Assembly (NCBI GenBank): GCA_002840055.1
Contig: PGZJ01000005.1
Span: forward strand, 218,340-282,339
DNA: 64,000 nt
Direction: 5' to 3'
Origin: Gammaproteobacteria bacterium HGW-Gammaproteobacteria-11
Lineage (GTDB): Bacteria; Pseudomonadota; Gammaproteobacteria; Pseudomonadales; Pseudomonadaceae
Numbering within the stretch: position 1 is the first letter of the stretch; each line of letters begins with the position of its first letter. Below the pieces are notes generated by a model that was not told the DNA's origin, searched no databases, and saw nothing but the letters and a program-made list of their open reading frames with translations. This document shows, one piece after another, positions 25,223 through 33,817 of the stretch. Both the position numbers and the translations under genes were made by a program.

Positions 25223-25304
25223 GGTATTTCCTTTTTGTTGGTTGAAAGGGTCAAGCTTGAGCTGACAGGCGCAGGTACCTTTCCCGATACCTTGTGCCTG
25301 CCAG

Positions 25305-25817
25305 CTAGGGGCGAAATCGGGCTGCAACGGCTTTTTTCATCGCCAGGTTGTGTTTATGAGCAGCATATTGTCTGTATAAAACCCGGCTCTCGGGCTTGAG
25401 CAGCCAGTGGGCGCACATCGCCGTGGGTACGATCACGCACAGGAAGGCTGCCATCATTTGCAGAAAACCGAAGTCTCGGGCGTTCAGGCTGATGTTGAGA
25501 ATCAGCACGGCGGTCAGCAGTGCAAACACGCCGCCCGTGACCAGACAGATAATTTTGTTGAGCTTGCCAACGCCGATCATCAGGCAAATGATCAGAATCG
25601 CCACGCCGGCATTGAGTTGCTTGGCCGTTTGATCCTGCAACTGGGCTAGCTCGGCATAGCCTGCCACCAGTTGCTGGAAAACCAGCCCCAGGCAAACGAA
25701 TATCCACACCAGAATCAGCCAGATGATCCAGGGTTTTTTGATCTCAGAGATCAGGGCATCGGGAAGTGTGTCTGGCGATGGTGCAGCATCGGCCTGTTGC
25801 CGGGTGTGTTCGTCCAT
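25305..25817 (-). CDS. Hypothetical four-helix membrane protein
   Basis: A 170-residue protein with an N-terminal polar segment and about four hydrophobic helices (about 30-52, 72-90, 96-115, 120-140). The C-terminal tail is basic (HKHNLAMKKAVAARFRP). The ATG at 25817 has GGAGAG upstream; a longer start at 25853 is possible. No family is recognised. It may form a pair with the downstream lipoprotein. Confidence 0.7.
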   Translation of the reverse strand: MDEHTRQQADAAPSPDTLPDALISEIKKPWIIWLILVWIFVCLGLVFQQLVAGYAELAQLQDQTAKQLNAGVAILIICLMIGVGKLNKIICLVTGGVFALLTAVLILNISLNARDFGFLQMMAAFLCVIVPTAMCAHWLLKPESRVLYRQYAAHKHNLAMKKAVAARFRP

Positions 25818-26051
25818 GAGCTCTCCGAATCTGGCCTTCGGGCCAAACGCCATGCAAAAAGGCTTGTCAGTGGTGTTTCAGATCAGCGTAGGCGTGCCAG
25901 ATTCATAGGGCTGGGTGGATGCTGTTGAGTCGCATCTGGCATCCATGCCTGCAGAGGGGCTTTGCGGTCGCAGAGGGTGGCATATTGCTATGCTTTTGCG
26001 CTTTTGCCAACTAGCGTGCAGTAAAAAACCGATAGTGGCTGGCGCGCAGTA

Positions 26052-26408
26052 TCAGCCAAAGTAATCCTGCATCCAGTCGAACAGTGTTGCGCTGCTCATG
26101 GCTGACAGGGCCATTTGCTTGAAGTCGCCGCTGACCTCTTCTGCTCGGGTGACAAATTGATAGAGCACCAGGCCGGGCTGCTGATCGTGCAGTATCAGGG
26201 TGATCCGGCGCTGGGTGCGCAGGCAATCAATGGTCAATACGTCGGCAGGGATACCACTGTCACGCATGCCCTGACGTACTTCAATCACTGGGTTGATGTG
26301 CTGGTGGGCTGCCTGAATTTGCGCATGGGCTTCGCTGGCCAGATCGGAGAGGGTTTTCAATGGATCTTCGGGCATCGGCATTGTTGCTCTGCTGGTCGTG
26401 GGGCTCAT
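26052..26408 (-). CDS. Hypothetical small soluble protein
   Basis: A 118-residue protein of unknown function with no signal peptide or membrane segment. A helical N-terminal part (about 10-50, ASEAHAQIQAAHQHINP) precedes a mixed alpha/beta C-terminal part (RRITLILHDQQPGLVLYQF). The start is uncertain: ATG 26408, a later ATG 26381 or an upstream one are all possible, because no strong ribosome-binding site is visible. Codon use resembles neighbouring real genes. No family recognised. Confidence 0.55.
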   Translation of the reverse strand: MSPTTSRATMPMPEDPLKTLSDLASEAHAQIQAAHQHINPVIEVRQGMRDSGIPADVLTIDCLRTQRRITLILHDQQPGLVLYQFVTRAEEVSGDFKQMALSAMSSATLFDWMQDYFG

Positions 26409-26546
26409 AGTGTCCGCGTTCAGGCCGCTGTCTAATACCGGCCTAAGTCGGACCAGAGCGGCGTGCTGGTGTCGATAATACCACGCAGCCATCAGGGCAA
26501 CAGCAAGGTACAGTTGGCTATCAGAGGTAGTAAGCGCTTCGTAGGC

Positions 26547-27443
26547 TTATGCCTGTTCCTGCGGAGGCTGCAGCATGCAGGGCTGACGGAACTGAACGAC
26601 CCGGCTTTCCGTGCCCTTGGCCCCGTACATGGCGCTGTCGGCATTCTTGAACAGCATTTCAGCCGTTTCCCCGTCTGCCGGATAAATGGCAATACCGATG
26701 CTGGCTTTGATGGAAAAAACCGCTTTGTGGAGTTCACAGGTTTCAGCGATCCGGCCGACCAGTTGCTCGGCGACAAAGCAGACGTCGGAGGCCTGCTTGA
26801 CGTTCAGTAACAGGCAGACAAATTCATCTCCGCCCCAGCGGCTGACCATGTCCTCTCCCCTTACGGAAGCCGTCAAACGCTTCGCCACCGTGAGCAGAAC
26901 CTGGTCACCCATATGATGGCCAAAGGCGTCGTTTATGCCCTTGAATTTATCGATATCGATAAAGAGCACAGCCAGCCCCCAGTTGTGTCGCTTGGCTTGA
27001 ATCAAGCCATGCTTCAGCGCCCGCTCAAAAGCGGCACGATTGGGTAGGCCGGTGAGCGGATCATGCATGGCAAGCTGTTGAGCCATATCGACTTGTAGCT
27101 GTGCATTGGAAAGGTCTACCCGTGCTTCAGCGAGTTCCGATTTGACCTCATCCAGCTCTGACTCAATGAGGGTTCGCTGGCTGATTTCATTGGCCAGTTT
27201 GGCGTTGACCCGGTTCAGGTCTTTTGCCGCTTTCGTGACCTTCTGCTCCACGTTCTTGTTCTGGTGCAGGGCCAGCTCCGAGACCTGGTCAGGTGTGCCA
27301 TCCTGTTCCAGCAATTGGTTGACCTGGGCCAGGTCGCTGGCCGCCTTGGTGACCCGTTGCTTGATCAGTTTATTGGACTTGAGTGCAAGCTCCAGGGAGG
27401 CATTACCTTTGCGCAGTACCGTACTGGGAGCCTTGATTTTCAT
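26547..27443 (-). CDS. Diguanylate cyclase (GGDEF) with N-terminal coiled coil
   Basis: A 298-residue soluble protein. The N-terminal about 125 residues are a predicted coiled coil with two related segments (QRVTKAASDLAQVNQLL and QKVTKAAKDLNRVNAKL). A GGDEF domain follows with intact RWGGDEF and an upstream RGED inhibitory-site motif five residues before it. It should make cyclic di-GMP, with product feedback. No sensor domain or membrane segment is present, so the coiled coil probably mediates dimerisation or partner binding. The ATG at 27443 is chosen at the start of the conserved region. Confidence 0.9.
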   Translation of the reverse strand: MKIKAPSTVLRKGNASLELALKSNKLIKQRVTKAASDLAQVNQLLEQDGTPDQVSELALHQNKNVEQKVTKAAKDLNRVNAKLANEISQRTLIESELDEVKSELAEARVDLSNAQLQVDMAQQLAMHDPLTGLPNRAAFERALKHGLIQAKRHNWGLAVLFIDIDKFKGINDAFGHHMGDQVLLTVAKRLTASVRGEDMVSRWGGDEFVCLLLNVKQASDVCFVAEQLVGRIAETCELHKAVFSIKASIGIAIYPADGETAEMLFKNADSAMYGAKGTESRVVQFRQPCMLQPPQEQA

Positions 27444-27809
27444 GGCAGTCTCGGCGGCTGCAGAGACGACGTGCAGCGCGCTGGTGGATAAAGGTTGGAC
27501 CTGCAGCGAGCAAGGCAACCACATGGACAATCACTACCACGGGACGCAGTACCTGGCGCCTCTGCAAGACGGCTGCAGGTGCTGTTCAAATCCCGGGCTG
27601 AGCGCCTGATAGTCTGCCACCCTACCTGAAATTGCCGCCTTGCATAGCTTTATTTTCCAACCCTGTTGAAGCGGCCAAAGCCCCGTTTTTATCGGCTGTA
27701 GCTGTGCGCGATAGCGCACAGACGGACCCATTATCCTGGCGCTACCCTGTCGCTGCGTGACGATCATGTATCGCGCCTTATCCAGGATTATTTCGTAATG
27801 GAGAACACC
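27444..27809. other. Intergenic region upstream of the BON-protein gene
   Basis: About 366 bp between the divergent GGDEF and BON genes without a convincing gene. It holds a perfect palindrome at 27702-27721 (8-bp arms CTGTGCGC / GCGCACAG, 4-bp loop), about 90 bp before the BON ATG. This is a possible operator or leader hairpin. No clear sigma-70 promoter was found by eye. Confidence 0.4.
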
Positions 27810-28637
27810 ATGAAAAAGAATCTGAACAGGTTGTTGCTGGCATCCAGTATTTCCCTTGTCCTTGCTGGTGCAAGCGCAACGGTACTCGGCCAGTCGGCCT
27901 CAAGCGAGGCAAACAATGCCCGCCATGAAGCACAGATCGATACCACCTATACCCTGAGTCCGTATTTGCGCAGCTACGACCTTGATGTTGCGGTGGAAGA
28001 TGGCAAGGCAACCTTGACCGGCATCGTTGATGAAGAGATTTCCAAGGATCTGGCCCGCGAGATAGCGCTGGGTGTGCAAGGCATAGAGTCGGTTGATAAC
28101 CAGATCGAGGTTCGGGCCGACCATGTCAGGGCAGCCCGTGAAGGTAACGAGCGCAGTTTTGGTGAGGTGGTCGATGATGCATCGATTACCGCCGCGGTGA
28201 AGTCAAAGCTGCTCTGGAGCACCTACACCGATGGTATGGATACCAAGGTAGAGACCCGCGATGGCGTGGTTACCCTGAGCGGTACAGCGGGTAGCGCCGA
28301 GTCGAAGGAGTTGGCCAACATGCTGGCGCACAATACCCACGGCGTGCGCGCAGTGGACAACCAGTTGACGGTATCGGCTGACGCCAGTGCGAACGGTAAT
28401 GGCGCTGTCAGTGATGCCGGCCAAAGCATCTCCGATACCTGGATTACCACCAAGGTACGGTCGACCTACATGATGTCCAACAACGTTCATTCCAGTGACA
28501 TTGAAGTGAATACCAGCGAGGGTGTTGTCACCTTGAGCGGCAGAGTGCAAAGCGGTGCTGAAAAGGAACTGGCTGTTGGTCTTGCCCGTAACATCAAGGG
28601 CGTCAAGAGTGTCACGGCAACGGCCTTGACCCATTGA
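27810..28637 (+). CDS. Periplasmic triple BON-domain protein (OsmY-like)
   Basis: A 275-residue secreted protein with a signal peptide (about 1-28). Three BON repeats follow, each with the pattern of a V-x-V-x-DG-x-V-x-LxG core: about residues 45-110, 115-185 and 205-272 (for example VETRDGVVTLSGT and VNTSEGVVTLSGR). BON domains bind phospholipid and stabilise the envelope under osmotic or other stress. GGAG precedes the ATG at 27810. It leads a group with a small membrane protein, a transglutaminase and a Crp/Fnr regulator that looks stress related. Confidence 0.92.
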   Translation: MKKNLNRLLLASSISLVLAGASATVLGQSASSEANNARHEAQIDTTYTLSPYLRSYDLDVAVEDGKATLTGIVDEEISKDLAREIALGVQGIESVDNQIEVRADHVRAAREGNERSFGEVVDDASITAAVKSKLLWSTYTDGMDTKVETRDGVVTLSGTAGSAESKELANMLAHNTHGVRAVDNQLTVSADASANGNGAVSDAGQSISDTWITTKVRSTYMMSNNVHSSDIEVNTSEGVVTLSGRVQSGAEKELAVGLARNIKGVKSVTATALTH

Positions 28638-28740
28638 TCGTCAAATAAACCGCTGCTCTGTGCGTTGGCGTACAGAGTGATTGCGTATCCAGGGTTTAAA
28701 GTAGCTGGTCGTAGTACCATTTCATTTCTGGAGAATGTTC

Positions 28741-28887
28741 ATGCTCGAGACATTGGCAGTCGTTCTACTCATACTCTGGGCCCTGGGCCTGGTTTCCTCC
28801 TACACACTGGGTGGAATGATCCACATCCTGCTGGTCATCGCGCTGGTTGTCATCGTTGTGCGCGTCTTGCAGGGCCGCCGACTCTAA
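28741..28887 (+). CDS. Small lmo0937-type membrane protein (48 residues)
   Basis: A 48-residue protein, MLETLAVVLLILWALGLV at the start, with two hydrophobic helices separated by SSYTLGGMIH, ending in basic RVLQGRRL. This is the pattern of the lmo0937 family of tiny membrane proteins often found near BON/CsbD stress genes. A good GGAG lies 10 bp upstream. It sits 103 bp after the BON gene and is probably part of the same stress group. Function is unknown. Confidence 0.85.
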   Translation: MLETLAVVLLILWALGLVSSYTLGGMIHILLVIALVVIVVRVLQGRRL

Positions 28888-28969
28888 CGCGACAAGGTCT
28901 GATTGCGGTCTTGCCCAGTTAACGTGCGCCAATCTGATCCTGTATCCCGCTAACACAGCGAGTCCTGCC

Positions 28970-29863
28970 ATGGTACGTCTGAAAATTTCGATCGAGCTGG
29001 CCTATCAGGTGCTGGATGCACGCTGCGACTTTCTATTCAGCATTCACCCGGCTATTACGCCGAGTCAGCAGGTTGTCAGTGAAAAGGTGAGCATCAGTCA
29101 GTCGGTTCCGCATCACGTCTTTATCCAGGCCGATGACGGCACCCGCTGGATGAAGGTGCGCGGCAATGCCGGGCCCTTGACCGTGCGTTACGAAGGCGTG
29201 GTGGATATTCAGCACAGGGTTGCACAACCGGGATCGCTGGAGGAGGTGGCTATTGCCGATATGCCGATCGACCTGTTCAGCTATATCTACCCCAGCCGCT
29301 ACTGCCAGTCTGATCGTTTCCAGGCCTTGGCTAACCATGAGTTTGGCAATATGGTGCCTGGCTACAACCGTGTGCTGGCCATCCGTGACTGGGTCAATCA
29401 GCGCACCCGCTTCACCATGGGCAGCTCCGGCGGCAGTACCTCGGCACTGGATACCCTGACCGATCATGTTGGGGTCTGCCGCGATTTTGCCCATTTGATG
29501 ATTGCAGTATGCCGCGCGCTGAATATGCCGGCGCGCTTTGTTTCCGGCATCGACTACGGCGCTGATCCGGCCCTGGGGCCAACCGATTTCCATGCCTATG
29601 TAGAGGTGTTTCTCAGCGGCCGCTGGTATCTGTTTGACCCCAGTGGCGTGTCACCAACCATGGGACTGTTACGTCTGGGCACCGGTCGGGATGCGGCTGA
29701 TGTGTCCTTTGCCACGGTATTTGGCGCGGTCAGTTCAGCGCCACCGCTAATTGCCATTCACGCCATTGAAGATCCGGAAAAGGGCCTGGAGTTACCTGTG
29801 CATCAGGCCAATGTACTCTCAACGGCTGGCGTGCAGGACACACATTATCGGCGTGTCTGTTGA
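28970..29863 (+). CDS. Transglutaminase-like family protein
   Basis: A 297-residue protein. An N-terminal beta-rich transglutaminase-associated domain (about 1-130) precedes a core with the catalytic triad: cysteine in GVCRDFAHLM (about 170), histidine in DFHAYVEV and aspartate in WYLFDPSG. Bacterial members act as peptidases or amidases. There is no signal peptide, so it is cytoplasmic. The start MVRLKISIELAYQV at 28970 matches the family N-terminus. It follows the 48-residue membrane protein gene by 82 bp. The substrate is unknown. Confidence 0.9.
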   Translation: MVRLKISIELAYQVLDARCDFLFSIHPAITPSQQVVSEKVSISQSVPHHVFIQADDGTRWMKVRGNAGPLTVRYEGVVDIQHRVAQPGSLEEVAIADMPIDLFSYIYPSRYCQSDRFQALANHEFGNMVPGYNRVLAIRDWVNQRTRFTMGSSGGSTSALDTLTDHVGVCRDFAHLMIAVCRALNMPARFVSGIDYGADPALGPTDFHAYVEVFLSGRWYLFDPSGVSPTMGLLRLGTGRDAADVSFATVFGAVSSAPPLIAIHAIEDPEKGLELPVHQANVLSTAGVQDTHYRRVC

Positions 29864-29952
29864 GACTTGGATGCTTGCTCAGGCCGCCGCCATTGGCTTG
29901 CACGTGCTTCGTGACTGGCCAGCAACCGCTCACTGCCATGCCTATTGGCTGC

Positions 29953-30732
29953 TTATCCTGCACCTTGTCCCGTAAGAATAGCGCCGAGCTTGGGATAAGG
30001 CAGTAGGCGATCTGTTTCAATTTTGACCACGGAATAGCATTCACAACTCAATTGCTCCAGAAGCGGGCGGTTGAGTACTTGAATCTTGCCTCTATTGTAG
30101 GCAATCACCCCCAGTTTCTGCAGTTTGCCAGCAGCCTCGGTAACGCCCTCACGCCGTACACCGAGCATATTGGCAATCAGTTCCTGGGTCATGGTCAGGT
30201 TGTTGTCAGGCAGCCGGTCCAGCGACAGCAGCAGCCAGCGGCATAACTGCTGATCAATATTGTGGTGACGATTGCACACCGCGGTTTGCGCCATCTGAGT
30301 GATCAGTGCCTGGGTATAGCGCAGCATCAGCAGCATCAACTCACCATGCCGGTTGAACTCGTCCTTGAGCCGTCGACTCTGCAAGCGGTAGGCCCGACCG
30401 GCACTCTGGATCACGGCCCGGCTGGGTGTGCTCTCCCCGCCCATGAACAGCGAAATGCCTACCAGGCCCTCGTTGCCAATCACCGAGATTTCCGCCGATG
30501 CGCCGTTCTCCATGACATACAGCAGTGAGACGATGCAATCGACAGGGAAATACACGTGGGTCATGACATCGTCTGGCTCATACAGCACCTTGCCAAGCGG
30601 CATGTCGACCAGCTCAAGATGCGGCAGGATGCGCTCGGCGGTCTCCTCCTTCAGGCCCACCAGCAGGTGATTCTGTTGCGGCGAAGCAGGCAGGGACTGG
30701 TAATGCGGGTTGGTGATATTGGAAAGGGTCAT
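29953..30732 (-). CDS. Crp/Fnr-family transcriptional regulator
   Basis: A 259-residue regulator with a cyclic-nucleotide-binding-like beta-roll (about 20-140) and a C-terminal helix-turn-helix of the Crp_2 type (MTQELIANMLGVRREGVTEA). It lacks the N-terminal cysteine cluster of FNR/ANR and the classical cAMP-pocket signature, so its signal is unknown. The gene faces the BON-transglutaminase group convergently and may regulate it. ATG 30732 is used; an upstream TTG at 30774 would add 14 residues. Confidence 0.88.
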   Translation of the reverse strand: MTLSNITNPHYQSLPASPQQNHLLVGLKEETAERILPHLELVDMPLGKVLYEPDDVMTHVYFPVDCIVSLLYVMENGASAEISVIGNEGLVGISLFMGGESTPSRAVIQSAGRAYRLQSRRLKDEFNRHGELMLLMLRYTQALITQMAQTAVCNRHHNIDQQLCRWLLLSLDRLPDNNLTMTQELIANMLGVRREGVTEAAGKLQKLGVIAYNRGKIQVLNRPLLEQLSCECYSVVKIETDRLLPYPKLGAILTGQGAG

Positions 30733-30908
30733 GCCAGTTACTCTGTTTGGCTTGAGCGACCTAAATGACGCCAAGAAGGCTAAGAGCTTAAGTCATCTGC
30801 AGGTGAGCTGAATGTGCGCTAGCAGACATAGTGCGCTTTATATTCAGCGCCGTCGCGAAGCGAATTCACAGAAGCAGCCGGTTGTGACGGTGACGGAGCC
30901 AATCCAGC

Positions 30909-31649
30909 CTAGACAGCGGCCTTGAGCATCAGCAAGACACCGGTGATAACCAGCAGCCCGTACACCACCTGGCGGAACCGCTGCTCATTCAGTCTGTGGT
31001 GCAAAAACTCACCCAGCAGTACGCCTATGACCAGCAGCGGCAAAAAGCCGGCAACCCGTGGCAGGCTGGGCAGCAGGCTGCCATCCAGTAAAAACAGCAG
31101 GCTCAGACTGGCATTCAGGCTGAACCAGACACTCAGCAAGGTGGCACGCAGTTGTCCCTTGTTAAGCGTGGTACCAGCCAGGGCATAAACCAGTAGCGGC
31201 CCGCCGGAAGCAAACAGGCCATGGGTCAGACCGGCGCCAAAGGTCAGGCCGCGGCTCAGCCAACCTGGGTGAGGATTGGCGCTCTGCTGGCGGGCCATGC
31301 GCCATAGCTCACGGGCTGCAAACCAGAGGACCAGGGCGCCAAACAACAGCTTCAGCAGGTTATCCCCCAGCCAGGGGCGCAAGCCGTAGCCGATCAGGGT
31401 GCCGGCCAGCATCAGTGGCAGGATCAACCTGAGCAGGGTTGGCCAGTGAATATGCTGGCGGTGGCGCCAGGCCAGAAAGCCACTCATCAAGACGTTCAGC
31501 GGGACCAGAACCGGCATCAGCTCGGGAATCGGCAGCAGCAGTGCGCCAAGGGACAGGGCAATGACCAGACTGCCAAAACCGGTGATGGCCTCAACGGTAT
31601 AGGCCAGCAGAATAAACAGGGCTACCCACAGCCAGGGATCAAGCAGCAT
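30909..31649 (-). CDS. TauE/SafE-family sulfite/organosulfur exporter
   Basis: A 246-residue membrane protein with about eight hydrophobic helices. The N-terminal AITGFGSLVIALSLGALLLP repeat is recognisable for the TauE/SafE family. Members export sulfite, sulfoacetate or related anions, or move other small acids; the substrate here is not determined. GGAAAGG precedes the ATG at 31649. It is not in an obvious operon; REP elements lie just upstream. Confidence 0.9.
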   Translation of the reverse strand: MLLDPWLWVALFILLAYTVEAITGFGSLVIALSLGALLLPIPELMPVLVPLNVLMSGFLAWRHRQHIHWPTLLRLILPLMLAGTLIGYGLRPWLGDNLLKLLFGALVLWFAARELWRMARQQSANPHPGWLSRGLTFGAGLTHGLFASGGPLLVYALAGTTLNKGQLRATLLSVWFSLNASLSLLFLLDGSLLPSLPRVAGFLPLLVIGVLLGEFLHHRLNEQRFRQVVYGLLVITGVLLMLKAAV

Positions 31650-31679
31650 GGTCAAACCTTTCCGGAAATATACGTTTGG

Positions 31680-31893
31680 CGCGCCCGGGATGGGCCGAGT
31701 TGGCGAGCAACGTTTTGAACCACGAGCGGCTTCCCTGGGAGGGCCGAGTTCCACCTCGGCAGGGGTGTTGGCAGCAGACGTTGCTGGTCGAGATGGAACT
31801 CGACCTTCCCAGGGCCAGGCGTTTGCTTGGTGGGAGCGCTGGCCTCAGCGCGAAAGCGGAGCCCATTTTCGCCACGGGGCCGTGGCTCCTACC
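31680..31893. repeat. Pseudomonas-type REP elements
   Basis: Intergenic repeats between the TauE and SDR genes. An inverted unit GGTCGAG / CTCGACC is at 31786-31805. A head-to-tail pair spans 31829-31893, beginning GGTGGGAGCGCTGGCCTC and ending GGGGCCGTGGCTCCTACC. The same two units recur at 37453-37516 and 37562-37581, which identifies them as dispersed REP elements rather than chance palindromes. Confidence 0.75.
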
Positions 31894-31913
31894 ATTCAGA
31901 ATGGGGTTCATGC

Positions 31914-32699
31914 TCAGCGCAGCTCGCCGGCAAAGCGTTTACGCACCTGGCGCAGATACAGCGCCGGGGCGATACGCCAGAGCAGACTGGCAAAGCGCGA
32001 GATCGGCTCGGGCAGTAGCCAGCGCTTGCGTTGCCGCAGTGCCTTGTCGATGCGTTCGGCCATCCATTCGGCGCTGCGCATGCTGCCGACCATCGAGCGC
32101 GGGTGCCTGGCGGTTTTGCCGTCCTTGCCCAGCGCGTGCTGCTCGATGGGTGTATCGAGAAAGCTCGGGTAGACCATCAGGACATGAATGCCATCGGCTT
32201 CCAGTTCCAGCCGCAGGACTTCAAAGAACTGCGTCAGCGCTGCCTTGGCGGCGCAATAGGCGGCGCGCCCCGGCACCGGCATCCAGCCGGCCATGGAGCC
32301 GATACAGACAATCTGCCCCACCGACTCGCGCAGCAGTGGCAAAGCTGCCAGGGTCAACTCGACCGGGCCCTGCCAGTCCACCGCCATGACCTTGCGAAAC
32401 ACCCCGGGATTGGTCTGGTGCGCCGGTGAGCGATGGGTGATGCCGGCGTTGTTGACCAGCAGATCGAGACGGCCAAAGCGTGCCTGGGTCTCGTCGATCA
32501 GAAAACGGATATCTTCCGCGCGGGTGATATCGCAGGTGACGCACAGCACCTGCTCGCCCCCGCCCAGCTCCGCTGCTCTGGCGGCCAGCCCGGTTTCATC
32601 AATATCGGCCAGCACCAGACTGTGGCCGGCGGCAAACCAATGCCGGGCCATGGCCCAGCCCAGTCCGGAGGCGGCGCCGGTGATCAGAATGACGGACAT
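31914..32699 (-). CDS. SDR-family oxidoreductase
   Basis: A 261-residue short-chain dehydrogenase with TGAASGLGWAMA near the N-terminus, NNAG at strand 4 and the catalytic YCAAK (about 150). Cytoplasmic. The ATG at 32699 follows GGGAG. It is the last minus-strand gene of a group that starts with a flavin monooxygenase, but 188 bp of repetitive sequence separate it from the epimerase gene. It may oxidise alcohols in the same catabolic route; substrate unknown. Confidence 0.88.
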   Translation of the reverse strand: MSVILITGAASGLGWAMARHWFAAGHSLVLADIDETGLAARAAELGGGEQVLCVTCDITRAEDIRFLIDETQARFGRLDLLVNNAGITHRSPAHQTNPGVFRKVMAVDWQGPVELTLAALPLLRESVGQIVCIGSMAGWMPVPGRAAYCAAKAALTQFFEVLRLELEADGIHVLMVYPSFLDTPIEQHALGKDGKTARHPRSMVGSMRSAEWMAERIDKALRQRKRWLLPEPISRFASLLWRIAPALYLRQVRKRFAGELR

Positions 32700-32838
32700 C
32701 TTGGGCTCCCGTTGGTCGCCAGCTGCAAGTTTTAAGCTGCAAGCTGCAAGATTAAAGCAGTTCGAGCTGCTTGTGATTTGAGTGTAAAAAAGTAATGAAG
32801 TGTTGTTGACAAGGGTAAACAACAAATCACCCTGAATA

Positions 32839-32880
32839 CTTGCCGCTTGCCGCTTGCCGCTTGCCGCTTGCCGCTTGCCG
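32839..32880. repeat. Six tandem copies of CTTGCCG
   Basis: Six perfect copies of the 7-mer CTTGCCG lie between the epimerase and SDR genes, 8 bp before the epimerase stop. Related AGCTGCAAG-type units occur at 32713-32754 in the same gap. The array could vary in copy number by slippage. It is outside coding sequence. Confidence 0.9.
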
Positions 32881-32887
32881 CTGCGCG

Positions 32888-33817
32888 TCAGCGCCTCAAC
32901 CCGTTGGCTTCGACAAAATACTCGAACACCTCGGCCGAGGTCTTGGTCAGCGGGTAGCCGAATTCTTCCTTGAGGCGGCGGTTGCTGAGCACCGGGCGGT
33001 AGCGCAGGAAGTTGACTTGCGCGGGGCTGGTCGGTTTGCCGCGCCATTGTGCGACCTTCAGGCCCGCCTTGACTAGCCATACCGGTAGGGTCAGCAGTGG
33101 TTTGTCCAGGCGCTGGGCGATCTCGGCCATGGTCAGGGCGCCATCGCCGGCCATATTGTAGATGCCGGTCTTGTCCTGGCGCAGGCCCATTTCCATGGCG
33201 CCGATCACGTCCTGATCCCAGATGAAGACAAAGGGCGAGTCGCTGCCCTTGAGTGCCAGAATCCTCGGCGCCATAAACAGCTCGGTGATCTGGTTGCGGG
33301 TCTCGCTGCCCAGTACCGTGCCGGGGCGGAAGATCAGCTGTTGCAGCTCGGGATGACTCTGGCGGTAGTCGGCGAGCATTTCTTCTACCAGGCGCTTGTG
33401 GTCGGAGTAGGCAAACTCGGGGTTGCCGCGCAGGGCGTCCTGCTCGTCAATCCAGGCCGGGTTGTCGGCATGATAACCGTAGGCTGCGCCGGAGCTGGTC
33501 ACGGTCAGGTGCTGGACCCCGGCCTTGAGGCAGCAATCGAGCAGATTACGGGTGCCGTTGACGTCTATGTCGTAATCCCGGGCGCGGTCTTTGGAGGCTT
33601 GCAGTACCGAGGCCAGATGCACCACATGGGTGATCTGCTCGCGTTTCAGCAGGCCGGCCAGCGCCGGGTCGCGGATGTCCATCTGTTCCAGCCAGAAGGC
33701 CAGATCGTCGCGCGGGCGGATGTCGGTGCCCATGATGGGGAAATCGGCGGCCAGACGGTTACCCAGTTGATGGCCGATATAGCCGGCGGCGCCGGTAATG
33801 AGGATGCGTTTGCTCAT
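32888..33817 (-). CDS. NAD-dependent epimerase/dehydratase family protein (extended SDR)
   Basis: A 309-residue extended SDR. The Rossmann motif ITGAAGYIGHQL is at residues 6-17, DIRD and HLASV are in the coenzyme region, and the catalytic tyrosine-lysine pair is in EFAYSDHKRL (about 140). It resembles UDP-glucose-epimerase-like or steroid-type dehydrogenases; substrate not determined. Its ATG overlaps the stop of the BASS transporter gene, so it is co-translated with transporter and monooxygenase. Confidence 0.88.
   Translation of the reverse strand: MSKRILITGAAGYIGHQLGNRLAADFPIMGTDIRPRDDLAFWLEQMDIRDPALAGLLKREQITHVVHLASVLQASKDRARDYDIDVNGTRNLLDCCLKAGVQHLTVTSSGAAYGYHADNPAWIDEQDALRGNPEFAYSDHKRLVEEMLADYRQSHPELQQLIFRPGTVLGSETRNQITELFMAPRILALKGSDSPFVFIWDQDVIGAMEMGLRQDKTGIYNMAGDGALTMAEIAQRLDKPLLTLPVWLVKAGLKVAQWRGKPTSPAQVNFLRYRPVLSNRRLKEEFGYPLTKTSAEVFEYFVEANGLRR

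Noticed and set aside
27534-27767. Possible 77-residue gene in the gap before the BON gene
   Set aside because: No ribosome-binding site, no recognisable family, and it runs across a palindrome in the promoter region.
32839-32880. CRISPR-like repeat array
   Set aside because: The units are 7 bp with no spacers and no cas genes nearby, so it is a simple tandem repeat.
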